From Codonopsis lanceolata (Eukaryota; Streptophyta; Magnoliopsida; Asterales; Campanulaceae), in the NCBI GenBank assembly GCA_013146195.2, contig CM028379.1, positions 87,788,617-87,852,616 of the forward strand: DNA of 64,000 bases. Direction: 5' to 3'. Position 1 is the stretch's first letter, and each line of letters begins with the position of its first letter. Both the position numbers and the translations under genes were made by a program. Below, piece after piece: positions 21,979 through 32,716 of this stretch. Under the pieces are notes generated by a model. The model had not been told where the DNA came from and did not search any database. It saw only the letters and a program-made list of their open reading frames with translations.

Positions 21979-22165
21979 ATGGCCATACGGAATCCCTACC
22001 CCTCTTCTCTGACCCCGCCCCTCTCTTACGCCTCTCTGATGCCCTCGAATCCATCTTCAATTCCCCCTCCCCCTCCGACTTCTTCCCCGACGTGAAAATC
22101 TTTCTTCCCCTTCGGTCAAAAAATCCCCCTCCACCACTACATCTCTGCTTCAGATCCAGTGAAGA
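21979..22165 (+). pseudogene. Captured fragment resembling NPR1-type BTB domain N-terminus
   Basis: Read from about 22002 in the frame of 22032, the sequence gives LRLSDALESIFNSPSPSDFF then PDVKIFLP. After a one-base shift near 22110 it gives PFGQKIPLHHYISASDP. This order (an L...LESIF.SP..DFF.D.KI stretch, then G...P.H...) is what the start of the BTB/POZ domain in NPR1-like salicylate-response regulators looks like. The ATG at 21979 lies in a different frame, so this is a frameshifted fragment rather than a gene. The family call is by eye and a different BTB family is possible. Confidence 0.45.
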
Positions 22166-22443
22166 TTTGGCAAAGATTGCAAATCGTATCCTTCTGTTTC
22201 AGATCCGGACGTTAATTGTAGATGACGGAGGACGATGACACTAGAGCTAGGTGGGTGTAGATCGAAGATAAAGAGATCAACTGGGGTTGCCTCCGTTGGA
22301 TCTGACTGAGGGAAGAGAGCGAATCCTTTGACTTTTTTTTTCTATCGAAGCAGCAACTTCCTACCTGGGCATCCAACAAGAATTCAAATTCAAGATCCGC
22401 TTAGATAGAATGTCATGTTCTCAAAGATATACTCATAGAACCA

Positions 22444-22659
22444 ATGAATGGTAATTTCAATGTCTTGATACCTACGTTAAAACAAATGAAGACCGAGATT
22501 CATGATGGAGACTTGGATTTTGCATTAGATCATCAATGTCACGAGTTCATTATAGATGCCCCCAATCTTAAGGATCTTGAAATCATTGATGGTAATTTGA
22601 CAAGATTTATGCCGTTGAATTTATCAAGCATCTATCTTTGTCATTGTATGGTTGTCTAG
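22444..22659 (+). pseudogene. Captured fragment resembling F-box/LRR FBD protein
   Basis: A 71-codon frame contains FIIDAPNLKDLEIIDGNLTR followed by FMPLNLSS. In plant F-box proteins with leucine-rich repeats and an FBD domain, a V.IDAPNL.YL.I.D....NLSSL segment is typical of the repeat region. Only this piece is present, with no F-box and no FBD domain, and the frame runs into a stop. The preceding sequence (22350-22440) shows no coding continuation. Confidence 0.5.
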
Positions 22660-23102
22660 TTCGACTATGTCTGTAACTACATTCATGGAGTATGAGTACT
22701 TTTTTTATTATTTGATGCAACATACTAACATATTATATAGTATTTGATTTTGAATCTGAAATTTTTGTTTATTTATAACTTTACTTTTTGTTTAATTTTC
22801 ACTTTAATTGATGGGTTCAAAAGATTCAGATCTGGGTTTGATTTTCGTTTCAGATTTGGGTTTGTCATAGATTTTTGTTTCAGATCTAGGTTTGATTTTG
22901 ATTGCAGATAGTGATGTAGACGAGGGTAAAATATGTATTTAACATAACTTAACGGCGGAACTTAACGCCCATCCAAAAAATGGGTTAGCATGCAAGATAA
23001 GTCTGGTACAGTGGTCACTCTGAAAATTTTGATATCTCAGTGGCTTAATTGCAATTTTTGAAAAAATACAGTGGCCCAAATATGCATTTTGCCTTGACCA
23101 TT

Positions 23103-23801
23103 TCAATTATCACCATTTCCAAGGTGGTTCATTTGTATAAAAAGGCAAGGATTGAACGAAATGCACGAAAATATTAGTATTGCATTACTGGTATTCCCCC
23201 ATTTTTTAGATTATCGTCCAGCTTTTTTTTTTTTTTTGTTCTTAAATAATTGTCCTTTTTTAAAAATTTCCCTTAGAAAAATACTTTTAACACTTCACTC
23301 TTACTTTTTCTACTTACTTTAATTATGGCCACATACTCAAGGGTATTAAAGGAAAACACATATTTCACCAATATTTATTATACAGTCAATTACTTTTTCT
23401 TAAACTATGTATCGGGTCAAAGTAGACAATATTTTAAAAACGAAAGGAGTATTTTGTATTGAATTATTTGGTGGACATAGTATTTTTTTCTAAAAACTTA
23501 TTAATTATTTTTTAAAATGATATATTTAATTTTGAAAAGGAATATTTTTAGTATGTGTATTAAAATTAAATATTTGATAATGGGTCCATACATTATTTAG
23601 TGGATATAATATGAATATTACTTTAATATGTAAATTGTTAAAGAATAAACTATTTAATAGTAGGTCTATGCTATAAAGTTTTTATAAGTTTATCTATAAT
23701 GAAGAATATGTTTATAAATAAAAGGTTTATGAGTTGCTTGTGTGGTAATGAGATGCTCTTAATTTGTGTGTAGAAAAGGTTTTTAAATATTAATTCTAAA
23801 T
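23103..23801. other. AT-rich spacer between two MULEs
   Basis: The left end (23103-23200) continues the sequence interrupted by MULE A. The rest is AT-rich with poly-T runs and no coding frame, element terminus or RNA gene that I can recognise. Confidence 0.4.
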
Positions 23802-24343
23802 TATTTTATAGGATTAATATATATTTTGGTTCTTAGATTTATGGGAAAATATTAGTTTGGTCCTGGGGTTCGAAAACATATTCATGTGGCCCATCAATTC
23901 AAATTTTTTGGTCAGATTCGTCCCTCCCACAGTCCCACCATTACTGTTACAATTACCAGATGTTTTTTGTTTTAATGGCGAAAATACCCTTACTACTTAT
24001 GGGCCGACTTTTCACAAAGTTCAAAATACAGGTGGTTAATATACCCATTCGAAAATTATGAATCTTCAACTGTTCATCTTCTTCTCCTCCACTATTTTGT
24101 TCATAATTTTCTTTGAAGGAGTAGGAATGAATCTGTTTGTACTCCCTTTTCTTTACATACACTCTCCCTCTTCTAAAGAATCCCAATTCAATTTTCCATA
24201 AAATAAAAAAAAATCCAAATATTGAAACATATCTGGGTTTCAATACCGGAATTTCGAATCAATCCAAAAAATCCAAAAATTGAAACCGATCTGGCCAAAA
24301 TCAAAATCCATTTGATAATTGTTCGTTTAATCTTGTTCATCAA

Positions 24344-24710
24344 TGGATGATGTCTTTAATCTGAAAGAAGAAAGTCGTGATGAAATGGTAAACTCCACAG
24401 CCAATTGGTCGAGCAAACGATATCAACGGAGTCGGCGGCATCAATTTGGACGTCGATAACACCTTTTATTTCGATCATCTCTCTCATTTCAATCTATCCT
24501 TCTTCGTTCCCTCCACCTCTCGTTATTAATTTATCTCCTGAATTCCACTTTTACGATTTCGAGTCCGACTTCAAGTCTGCATCCTAGTCAGGATCTGAAT
24601 TCAGCGATTACGCCAGCTATCAACATTGCTTCTACGGTGCCGACTAGATGAATTTCATCACCGATTTGTTCGAATCTCGTGAACAATACGTATCCAACGA
24701 CGATGAGGAC
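24344..24710 (+). pseudogene. Captured gene fragment, left part, family uncertain
   Basis: Several frames give an acidic, aromatic-rich protein-like sequence: LDVDNTFYFDHLSHFNLSFF, then NLSPEFHFYDFESDF, SGSEFSDYASYQHCFYGAD and MNFITDLFESREQYVSNDDED. It is broken by stops at about 24585 and 24646 and by a shift near 24530. The last segment is in frame with 29436 onward if the Copia element is removed. The style resembles the acidic N-terminal region of some plant RING-type ubiquitin ligases, but no RING domain is present, so the family is left open. Confidence 0.4.
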
Positions 24711-24977
24711 TGTTGAACACCAAAATTACTCTCACACAAAATGTATTTGCTGAAGGAATGTATTATTCGATTAAAACCAAGTTGCTGGCTTTATAGCCTT
24801 ACAATAACAGAAAATCAAAGTGCTAACAATACCTACATTGTCAAGGCCTACAAAGTAGGGAATCAAAACAATCTAAATCTTATTTGCATGTCCCTAAAGA
24901 ATAGGACTTTATTAACAAACTAGTTGAACTAAAAACTTAACAAATAAAATAGAAATCCTAACAAATTAATGCTAACA
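24711..24977 (-). repeat. Copia 1 3' LTR
   Basis: This LTR of 267 bp is identical to the 29163-29429 copy except at four positions (for example ACATTGT versus ACGTTGT, and CTTATTTGC versus CTTATATGC). A minus-strand TATAAAG word within the LTR is a possible core promoter. Confidence 0.95.
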
Positions 24978-25007
24978 TTCCCTCCCTTAAACTAGATGTA
25001 ATAACAT

Positions 25008-26219
25008 TTAGTTTACTTCTGAAGCTTCAATCATTCCCAACATCTTACGAAGTCTCAAGAACTGCTCCAATTTGAGAGGCTTCGTCATTATGTCCGCAAC
25101 TTGAATCTGTGAGCTGCAATAGTTCAACTCAACAACTCCATCTTTCACCAAATCCCTCAGAAAATGGAACCTTACATCAATATGCTTGTTTCTTCCATGA
25201 AATACCGGATTCTTGGACAATTGTATAGTAGAATTGTTGTCACATTGAATCACAGTGCTCTTATCCTCCTTAAGACCAAGTTTTTTTATGACTCTTCTAA
25301 GCCAAACACACTGACAAGCACAAAATACAGCTGCGATATATTCGGCCTCAGTAGTAGACAATGTAACTACTGGCTGTTTTTTCGAGGACCACAAAACTGC
25401 TCTGGAACCAAGCAAGAAAACGTAGCCAGATGTGCTTTTGCGATCATCCAAGTCACCGGCAAAATCACTATCAGTATAAGCTACAAGACCTGTATGTGCA
25501 TTTTTCTTGTAGAAAATGCCTAGCTCGGTTGTCCCTCTCACATACCTCAATATCCTCTTTGCTGCAAGCCAATGAGCCATTGTTGGACAAGACATGAACC
25601 TGCTAATCAAACTTACTGCATACATCAGATCGGGCCGAATTGCAGTCAAATACATGAGACTGCCAACTAATTGTTTAAACATGGTTGGATCAACTTTGAC
25701 TCCAGCTTCATCTTTTAGCAATTTTGTTCCTGGAACAATGGGATTTTTCACTGCGTTACTGTTCTCCATGCCAAATCTTGCTAGAATTTCACGAGCATAT
25801 TTTCTTTGACATATAAAAATCCCACCAGAACTCTGCACAACCTCGACTCCAAGAAAGTACCTCATTCTTCCCAAGTCAGACATATCGAATTCTAACATCA
25901 TTAAACTTTTAAACTCTTCACACATGCTCCTATCATTTCCAGTGTATATTAAATCATCAACATAAAGGCTCACTATTAAAAATTTACCTCCTTCCTTTGA
26001 TTTTGTAAACAGTGTGTGTTCACAAGAGCACCTCTCGAAGCCTTCTCGAATAAAATAAGCTTCTATCTTGCTGAACCATGCCCTCGGCGCTTGCTTAAGG
26101 CCATATAGTGCCTTTCTTAACTTGTAAACTTTGCTTTCTTCACCTTTCTTTACAAAACCAACAGGCTGATGAACAAACACTTCCTCTTTAAGCTCTCCGT
26201 GGAGAAATATGCTCTTCAC
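25008..26219 (-). pseudogene. Copia 1 reverse transcriptase C-part and RNase H
   Basis: This 403-codon frame carries the second half of reverse transcriptase and all of RNase H. Visible are HGELKEEVFVHQP.GF, the YGLKQAPRAW motif, the catalytic SLYVDDLIYTG, and then RNase H words TDSDFAGDLDDRKSTSGYVF, WSSKKQP.V.LSTTEAEY and CDNNSTIQLSKNPVFHGR.KHID. It ends LEQFLRLRKMLG, close to the 3' LTR as expected. The frame is joined upstream to 26226-27218 through one in-frame TAG (after WDIF) at a position where the family has Gln. Confidence 0.93.
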
Positions 26220-26225
26220 GTCTAA

Positions 26226-27218
26226 CTAAAAAATATCCCAATTGAACTGAGCTGCCATAGCGAGTATCAAACGAATAGTATCAAGTCTTGCCACTGGCGC
26301 AAATACTTCGGTGTAATCAACTCCGTGTCGCTGGGAATACCCTTTCGCCACCAATCTTTCTTTAAACTTGTCTATCTCTCCATTCTCATTAAGTTTGGTT
26401 TTGAAGACCCACTTAACCCCAATTGGCTTTACTCCACTTGGCAAATCAGTCAACTCCCATGTCTTGTTCTTCTCTATAGATTCAATTTTCGCCACCATTG
26501 CATCTCTCCATTTCTTGCAGTTAACAGCTTCCTCAAATGTAAGTGGATCATCAACTGTCACCATCATCATAGCATTCAAAACATCTTCATCAGACAAGCC
26601 TTCTCCAGTCTCATAATCTACCATCCAAATTGGTTGTCTAGTATCTCTCCTAACCCTCCTTTCAACTAAAGCTTCCTGACCATTGTTACTTGGCACATTC
26701 TGAGGTGAGTCAGATTCGCTGGACTTGTCACTTGAACTGCTTTGGTCTGTATCATTGTTTGCTTCATCATCTTGATCAGACTCCTCTCCTGTTTCACATA
26801 CATCTTCATCATCTCCCCAATCCAAAATATCCATCTTGCATTCTTCTTCAGGTCTGCCCCAATTCCAGCTTTCTCCTTCTTCAAACACCACGTCTTTGCT
26901 AACAATAATTTTCTTGGAGACTGGATCAAAGATTCTATAGGCCTTTGATTCATCGCTTACCCCCAATAAAACGCATTTCTTGCTTTTATCATCCAACTTA
27001 CTCCTTTTCTGATCTGGTATGTGGACATGGGCTACGCATCCGAACACCCAAAAATACTCCACTGTTGGTTTCACGCCACTCCATGCTTCTTCTGGAGTTT
27101 TGTTTTGCACGGCTACAGTAGGACACCTATTAAGAACATGAACACTCCATCTCACAGCTTCAAGCCATAACTTTTTGGGAACTTTCTTCTTAGTCAACAT
27201 AGATCTAACCATATTCAT
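26226..27218 (-). pseudogene. Copia 1 integrase C-part and reverse transcriptase N-part
   Basis: The 330-codon frame begins with integrase C-terminal sequence (CPTVAVQNKTPEEAWSG.KP, FWVFGCVAHVHIPDQKRSKL, KCVLLGVSDESKAYRIFDP). It passes an acidic spacer and enters reverse transcriptase (NKTWELTDLP, GVKWVFKTKLNENGEI, RLVAKGYSQRHGVDYTEVFAPVAR). It ends at the TAG after WDIF. Upstream it is separated from the integrase core by a TAG where the family has Gln (YTP-stop-QNGVAER). Confidence 0.92.
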
Positions 27219-27224
27219 TATCGT

Positions 27225-28443
27225 CCTATTTTTCCTCTCAGCAACTCCATTTTGCTAAGGAGTATAGGCTGCAGTCAATTGTCTACGTATCCCTTCAGTC
27301 TCGCAAAATTCTCCAAATTCATCTGAAGTAAACTCACCACCTCGATCTGTTCTCAAACACGTTATACACTCACCAATTTCTTTTTCAACACTAACTTTAA
27401 AACTTTTAAACATAGCAAATGCCTCTGATTTTTCATGTAAAAAGTAAATCCAAGTTTTACGAGTAAATTCATCAATAAAACTTAAGATATACCTTTTATC
27501 ACTGTTTGAAGATGGTTTGATAGGCCCACATATGTCTGCGTGCACGAGTTGAAGCTTATTTGATGCTCTCCATGTACTTCTCTTTGGCATCGACTCTCTG
27601 TGTTGCTTACCTATTAAGCAATCTGCACATACCTTTTTTGGTGTCTTGAGAAGGGGCAAACCGTCGACCATCTTCTTATGAGCAAGCGTTCTCAATCCCT
27701 TATAGTTCAAATGTCCAAATCGACAGTGCCAAAGATGTGACTCATTTTCCGACTCAACTTGAAAGCATGCAGAAACTTTTGGTGTAATAGATGAAAACAA
27801 GTAAAACATTCTATTCCTACTCATATTAGTGTGCATAATCAATCCTCTCCTAGGGTGATATACTTTACAAGTTCCATGTTGAATCAAAATAAATAACCCT
27901 TTTTTCTTGAAGTTGCCCTATGCTCAACAAGTTATTCTTAAGCTCAGGAATGTAATAGACATCTGATATTACCTGAGTAAAGCCATTTACTTGCAGCCGA
28001 ATGCTTCCTTTTCCCATAACCTTCATCCTTGTGTCATTTTTGAGTTTTACAGACTGTCAAAATCCCGAGTTCAGCTCCAGGAACCATTCGCTGTTCCCTG
28101 TCATGTGATTCCTGCAGCCGGAGTCGAGAAACCAAACTTCTTCCCTTTTCGTTTGATTATGCTCAACATAGGACATCAATAAGAACTCTTCTTCTTCATC
28201 TAACTCAACATAGTTAGCTTTATCCGCCAAATCTGGACACTCATATTGATAGTGTCCCAACTTGTGACACTTGAAGCATTCAATGATAGCCTTATTCAAT
28301 GGTTGTCTTCCCCTTCCTCTGCCTCCTCGACCTCCTCTAGACACTCCTCGACCTCTTCCTCTTCCTGCTTTGTCTTCATATGTGACCTTTAGCGCCTGCT
28401 CTTCCTCTTGGTACCCTTGCATCCGCTGTTCATGAACTAACAA
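27225..28443 (-). pseudogene. Copia 1 protease and integrase core, broken
   Basis: On the minus strand 28443-28057 includes the C-terminal Gag knuckle and the protease active site WFLDSGCRNHMTG. A TGA after LELNSGF near 28055 and an extra A near 27900 (in a GAAAAAAGGG run) break the frame. The 27887-27255 part has the integrase zinc region (H...H...CADCLIGKQHRE), HADICGP with the first catalytic Asp, TDRGGEF with the second, and stops at YTP. The sequence continues QNGVAER in frame, so a single C to T change is enough to explain that stop. Confidence 0.9.
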
Positions 28444-29028
28444 GCTCCCATGAAGTTCATCAATGCTCTAGGTGTTAAGATCATTCGACTCTTCAATCGA
28501 ATACACAACGTAATTAAATTTGGATGTCATGGACCTCAGAATTTTTCCAACCACCATGTGATGCTCCATTTTCTCTCCATGTACCTTCATTTTACTGACC
28601 ACTGCTAGGGTTCTTGAGATATAGCTATCCGCCTTCTCGCCCTCCTTCATGCCTAACAACTCAAACTCCCTCCTTAAAGCCTGCAATTGCGCCCTTTTGA
28701 CCTTTGTTGAGCCTTGATACTTTTGTTTCATTGAATCCCATATAGCTTTGGATGTCCTTTTGTCAAGAATAGTCTCCATGATCTCTCTGTCGATTGCTTG
28801 AAACAGATAATTCTTGACCTTCAAATCTTTGAGACTTGCTTCATCTGTTACTTTTCGTTGTGCCTCGGTTGCCGGTGACCCTCGAACCGTTGGAATTCCC
28901 TCATCTACCAGACTCCAGTACTCCTTGCTCCTTAAGAAGTTTTCCATCAACATAGACCAATAGTCATAGTGACCATCAAATCTAGGAATGGATGCCTGCA
29001 CAAACTTCTCTGCTGATGAGCTCGACAT
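28190..29028 (-). pseudogene. Copia 1 gag
   Basis: The start MSSSSAEKFVQASIPRFDGHY, 134 bp downstream of the 5' LTR, is the usual Copia Gag start. IDREIMETILDKRTSKAIWD and ALRREFELLGMKEGEK follow. A TAG near 28466 interrupts it before SIDELHGSLLVHEQ. The tail is Arg/Gly-rich and ends in a CCHC knuckle, CFKCHKLGHYQYEC (CX2CX4HX4C), near 28250-28290. The Copia 2 gag at 42286 is its closest relative in the window. Confidence 0.92.
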
Positions 29029-29162
29029 CTCAAGAAAAACTCTCTCACAAGTTTTTCACACACAAACAATTTGTGTTTCTCTCCCTCTCAATCTCTCGTG
29101 TATCACTCAGACACTTCTTTCACACTCCATATCAGGCCCCTATTTGGAGCTCTGATACCAAT

Positions 29163-29429
29163 TGTTGAACACCAAAATTACTCTCACACAAAATGTATTT
29201 GCTGAAGGAATGTATTATTCGATTAAAACCAAGTTGCTGGCTTTATAGCCTTACAATAACAGAAAATCAAAGTGCTAACAATACCTACGTTGTCAAGGCC
29301 TACAAAGTAGGGAATCAAAACAATCTAAATCTTATATGCATGTCCCTAAAGAATAGGACTTTATTAACAAACTAGCTGAACTAAAAACTTAACAAATAAA
29401 ATAGAAATCCTAACAAACTAATGCTAACA
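29163..29429 (-). repeat. Copia 1 5' LTR
   Basis: This is the 5' LTR in element orientation. The primer binding site starts 2 bp inward (complement of 29149-29160). See the element entry for the comparison between LTRs. Confidence 0.95.
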
Positions 29430-29530
29430 GAGGACAATTCAAGTTCAATTTCAGGTCCCTTTTCTGATTCCCTGAAAGAAGATGCACATGAGCTAGGGCT
29501 CGGGTTTGGGGTTGAGATTATGGAGATAGA
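29430..29530 (+). pseudogene. Captured gene fragment of MULE B, right part
   Basis: After the duplicated GAGGAC the frame from the left part resumes as NSSSISGPFSDSLKEDAHELGLGFGVE and stays open to about 29530. The reading is continuous across the Copia insertion site, which shows the Copia landed in what had been an exon-like sequence. The family is unresolved, as for the left part. Confidence 0.4.
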
Positions 29531-30133
29531 AACCCAGATCTGTTTCAATTTTTGAAATCTTTTTTGTTTTATCGCAATTTCGGTAGAAAACCTTCAAATC
29601 TCTTTCCTCCCATACATGTTTCTTCTCCAGCGAACTCGTGCTCGCAGTGGGATACCTTCTCTCTCTCTCTCTCTCATCTCCTGGGTTTCTCCACCAATTT
29701 CGATTGACATTGTGTAACATGAACATGGGAGAATTTGAGAAATTGGCGAATTTGAGAAATTGGAATTTTCTGGGTTTCAATTTGCCGAACACAAGATTAC
29801 TTTTTTTACTTTCCTTATAATGAATTAGAATATTGATTGATTCAAAGTCATAGTCCATTATTCAAGTACCAAACCCTCTCAGTAATGAATATGAAGATGA
29901 ACCCTTGTATTTTGAACTTTTTAAAAACTCATCCCATAAGAAACTTGTTAATAAGGGTAATTTAGTCATATAGTAAAAAGAGTGGACAAAAAATGTAACG
30001 ATAACGACATGAGGGGGAAATTGATCCAAAAAACAAATTAAGGGACCACATGAATATGTTTTCAAACCTGAGGATTAAACTAATATTTTTGAGAGAATTC
30101 AGGGACCAAAATATTATTTAATTCTATTTTATA

Positions 30134-31000
30134 CTCCATCTGATTGTCATAGTTTAAATTTTTTACCTTGTAATATTGCTAATTGTTGTCCGAAAGCTAC
30201 ATCATTTTTTTGGAGTGCTACAACATATATGTACCATATTTTCTTAACGATTATATAAGTGAAAATTGACACATTAATTGACATACTTAACTATGTAATA
30301 AGGTTTTATTCTTTACCAAATGCTTATATCTCTTTTAGAATATTTTTTAACGATTCTTGTAATATACCCTGAGGGAATAAAAAGCTTTTCATAACTAAAA
30401 TTAAAAAATTCGATTTGAAAATATTTCGAAAAAATTAATGGACTAGCTTTATTATCGATTAAAAATGAATTATTCAATGAAATCAATTACAATAATTTAA
30501 TAAATGATTTTTCATTCTTTTTTTTATTTTCCATTCTAAAAAGCATAAAACATCAAATTTAAATAAATTATGATTATAATAGTTTTAATAAAAAAAAAAA
30601 GGGGCATCACTTTAAAATTTGAGGTGGTCTCCTGTAAGACGGTCTTACGGATCCTTAACCGTAAGACGAATCTATCCATGTTAAATGGGGTAAGATTCAA
30701 AAATCTCAATGCAACCCCTTAGTTTTTTAAAAATTACAGCGTCACCCCTCATGTTTATATATGCAGAGTGTCAATTTTTACTATTAGCAGTGTTGCTTTG
30801 TAGTATAAAATGTGTTACTTTTGGCCTTAGAAGTGTCACTTTGCATTTTTAATGAAAATTATAATTTTTTCTCTAAAAAAGTGTTATATTTTGGGCTTAA
30901 ATGTGTCACTTTTAGTCTTAAATGTGTTACTTTCACTTTGAAAAATATCTCATTTTTTATAAATAAAAACTATTACGTTTGGCATTAAAGTGGTACTTTA
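30134..31000. repeat. AT-rich spacer with scattered TGTGTCACTTTT-type words
   Basis: No gene is visible. Around 30620-30680 there is the palindromic phrase GTAAGACGGTCTTACGG, a common dispersed plant repeat motif. From 30760 to 31000, and again at 32717-33060 beyond MULE C, variants of a ~22-bp phrase (AGTATTAAATGTGTCACTTTT) recur in direct orientation. This looks like a degenerate short tandem repeat that MULE C interrupted. Confidence 0.5.
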
Positions 31001-32716
31001 TAACATTAAAGGCAAAACCCTACATTTGGCCACCCAACTTTTCAAAAAATTGCAAGGCGGCCACCGAAAGTTTAAAACTAGCAATGAGGCCACTGAACTA
31101 AATTTATGTTGCAAGCGTGCCCATATTTTGGATGTCTGTTAGCTCCACCGTTAAATATGAATGAAATCCTTATTTTCCCCCCTTTAAATAACAATTATTC
31201 CCTTTATGTGATATTAGAAACCCAAAGGGGTCTAATGAAAAAAAATATATCACATATAAACCCTCTTCATCTCCCATCTTTCTCTATCTTCTGTCTGATC
31301 TCCAGCAAATCGCGTCTGGTGGATGGAATCTTCGGGTCTGTTTGGGAATCGGGTTGCTGGGTGTCTGAATGGCTGGGGAGATGAAGGGACCGGCTATGGA
31401 TTTGGGCAAAGGGGGCGACGCTGGCGGCTATGTGGAGGCTAAACGAAGGGAAGGTGGACGCCGGATGGCGGTGGGATGCTGGACGTTAAAGACGGAGAGA
31501 ATTCGGTAAGTTGATTGGGGATGAACGGAGATGGAAGCGGCTAGAAATTAACTGGAAGGGGTTATCGACAATTGGACCTTGGTGGAGCTTTTGTGATACG
31601 AAGGAGATGGCGGCAAAGATGAAGGATTCAAGCTAGGTGTGGAGCTTGGCCAGACATGGCGGGTGGCGAATCTGGGAGATGAAGCGTGAGCGAGGGAGAT
31701 GGAGATTAAATGGAGGGGGGTCAGCGTCGGTGATGGATGAAGGGGAGGTAGAACACCGGGTGATGGCTGGAGATCGGGGTTACAAAAAGGGTGGCGGCTG
31801 TTGATTGATTGGGCAGAGGGAGGCGGCGGCGGGCTTGGTGTGAACGAATTAGAGAGAGAGAGGAGGGAGATGGCGTCGCCGGTTGGTTCACCAGAGAAGG
31901 AGGAGCTGCTGGGTTTATATAGGGGCCGAACCAAACCTGTATGGCTTCGATCTGCCTCAATACAGGTGTAGTAAATTCAGGGAGTTGTGTGACTAACTCT
32001 TCGCATCAGTGCTCACTTGTGCTTGGTATATATCGTCGACCTCCTTCATCTTCTTCGGCGAATCTCCATCGCCGACGTCAAATCTGCCTCTCCCTTCACC
32101 CACATTCGACCAAACCTCTACCACTCTGCATCACCGCCCAGATCCATTCCAGATCTGGGCGGCGAGACTCCATTGTTGGGCTAGCAACCACTTTTCTCTA
32201 TCTAGAAACCCAGCAAAGCAAGCCCACCTCTGTTTGTTCCGATCAAACCCAGTAATTCTGTTTCGAAAATGAAAAAGTAAACATCAAACAATCCCAAATC
32301 TAAGAGTGTAAATCGACAACACCGTCGAGTGTTTGAGATCAAGCAACAGTGGCAATCAAAGATGCGGGGCAAAGAAAGATGAAATCGAAGAAAAAAGAAG
32401 ACAACATATTTATGAAATCAAAGAAAGATGAAATCTAGTAGTAGTAAGAAAGAAGACGACATATTTATTAAAAAAATTCAGTTAGACCCCTTTGGGTTTC
32501 TAATATCACATAAAGAGAATAATTGTTATTTAAAGGGGGCAAAATAGGGATTTCACTCATATTTAACGATAGAGCTAACGGACATCCAAAATATGGGCAC
32601 GCTTGCAACATAAATTTAGTTCAGTGGCCTCATTGCAAGTTTTAAACTTTCGGTGGCCGCCTTGCAATTTTTTGAAATGTTGGGTGGCCAAATGGAGGGT
32701 TTTGCCTAACATTAAA
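31001..32716. mobile_element. MULE C: Pack-MULE with 10-bp target duplication
   Basis: The element is 31011-32706 (1696 bp) between perfect 10-bp duplications TAACATTAAA (31001-31010 and 32707-32716). The TIRs are about 235 bp. The left starts GGCAAAACCCTACATTTGGCC and the right, complemented, GGCAAAACCCTCCATTTGGCC. The terminal GGCAAAAC...TTTGG(C)CAC pattern is shared with MULEs A and D, so the three belong to one superfamily of ends. There is no transposase. The GC-rich interior contrasts with the AT-rich flanks and looks like captured gene sequence. Confidence 0.88.
31941..32255 (+). pseudogene. Captured exon, possible plastid/thylakoid transit peptide
   Basis: The 104-codon frame starts MASICLNTGVVNSGSC, is Ser/Thr/Arg-rich and almost free of acidic residues at first. 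It then reaches SGRRDSIVGLATTFLYLET. A Ser-rich MAS start followed by a twin-arginine, hydrophobic segment is what bipartite targeting peptides of thylakoid lumen proteins look like (Tat route). No mature protein follows before the stop. I infer a first exon captured by the MULE; a chance GC-rich frame is the alternative. Confidence 0.35.

Larger units (their letters stand above)
21371..23102. mobile_element. MULE A: Pack-MULE with 9-bp target duplication
   Basis: The element is 21380-23093 (1714 bp). It is flanked by a perfect 9-bp duplication TTGACCATT at 21371-21379 and 23094-23102. Its ends form long terminal inverted repeats of about 180 bp, starting GGCAAAACACATATTTGAG on the left and, complemented, GGCAAAATGCATATTTGGG on the right. 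A 9-bp duplication and long TIRs are Mutator hallmarks. There is no transposase. Between the TIRs are two stretches that resemble pieces of two unrelated plant gene families (see the two pseudogene entries), the definition of a Pack-MULE. It sits at the end of the Athila-like element. Confidence 0.88.
24711..29429 (-). mobile_element. Copia element 1, complete structure, recent, minus strand
   Basis: Both LTRs are 267 bp (24711-24977 and 29163-29429) and begin TGTTGAACACC and end GCTAACA on the plus strand. They differ at four positions, about 1.5%, so the insertion is young. GAGGAC flanks both sides as a 6-bp duplication; 5 bp is usual for Copia. On the minus strand the primer site TGGTATCAGAGC (complement of 29149-29160) follows the 5' LTR and matches initiator methionine tRNA. 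A purine tract TTTAAGGGAGGGAA precedes the 3' LTR. Length 4.7 kb and short LTRs fit the Ale/Retrofit type. Coding is broken by four stops and one frameshift. Confidence 0.95.
23802..30133. mobile_element. MULE B: Pack-MULE split by a Copia insertion
   Basis: The element is 23811-30124, flanked by a perfect 9-bp duplication TATTTTATA at 23802-23810 and 30125-30133. The TIRs are about 230 bp and diverged (left GGATTAATATATATTTTGG, right complemented GAATTAAATAATATTTTGG). Both continue through AATATTAGTTTGGTCCT / AATATTAGTTTAATCCT and AACATATTCATGTGG. Removing the Copia element at 24711-29429 and its target duplication leaves about 1.6 kb. The interior holds a gene-like fragment in two parts (see below). 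The TIR family differs from MULEs A, C and D. Confidence 0.85.

Noticed and set aside
25164..26953. Plus-strand frames opposite Copia 1 pol
   Set aside because: Shadows of the minus-strand polyprotein.
31548..31960. Pro/Ser-rich minus-strand frames in MULE C
   Set aside because: GC-rich antisense frames without domain. They overlap each other in different frames.
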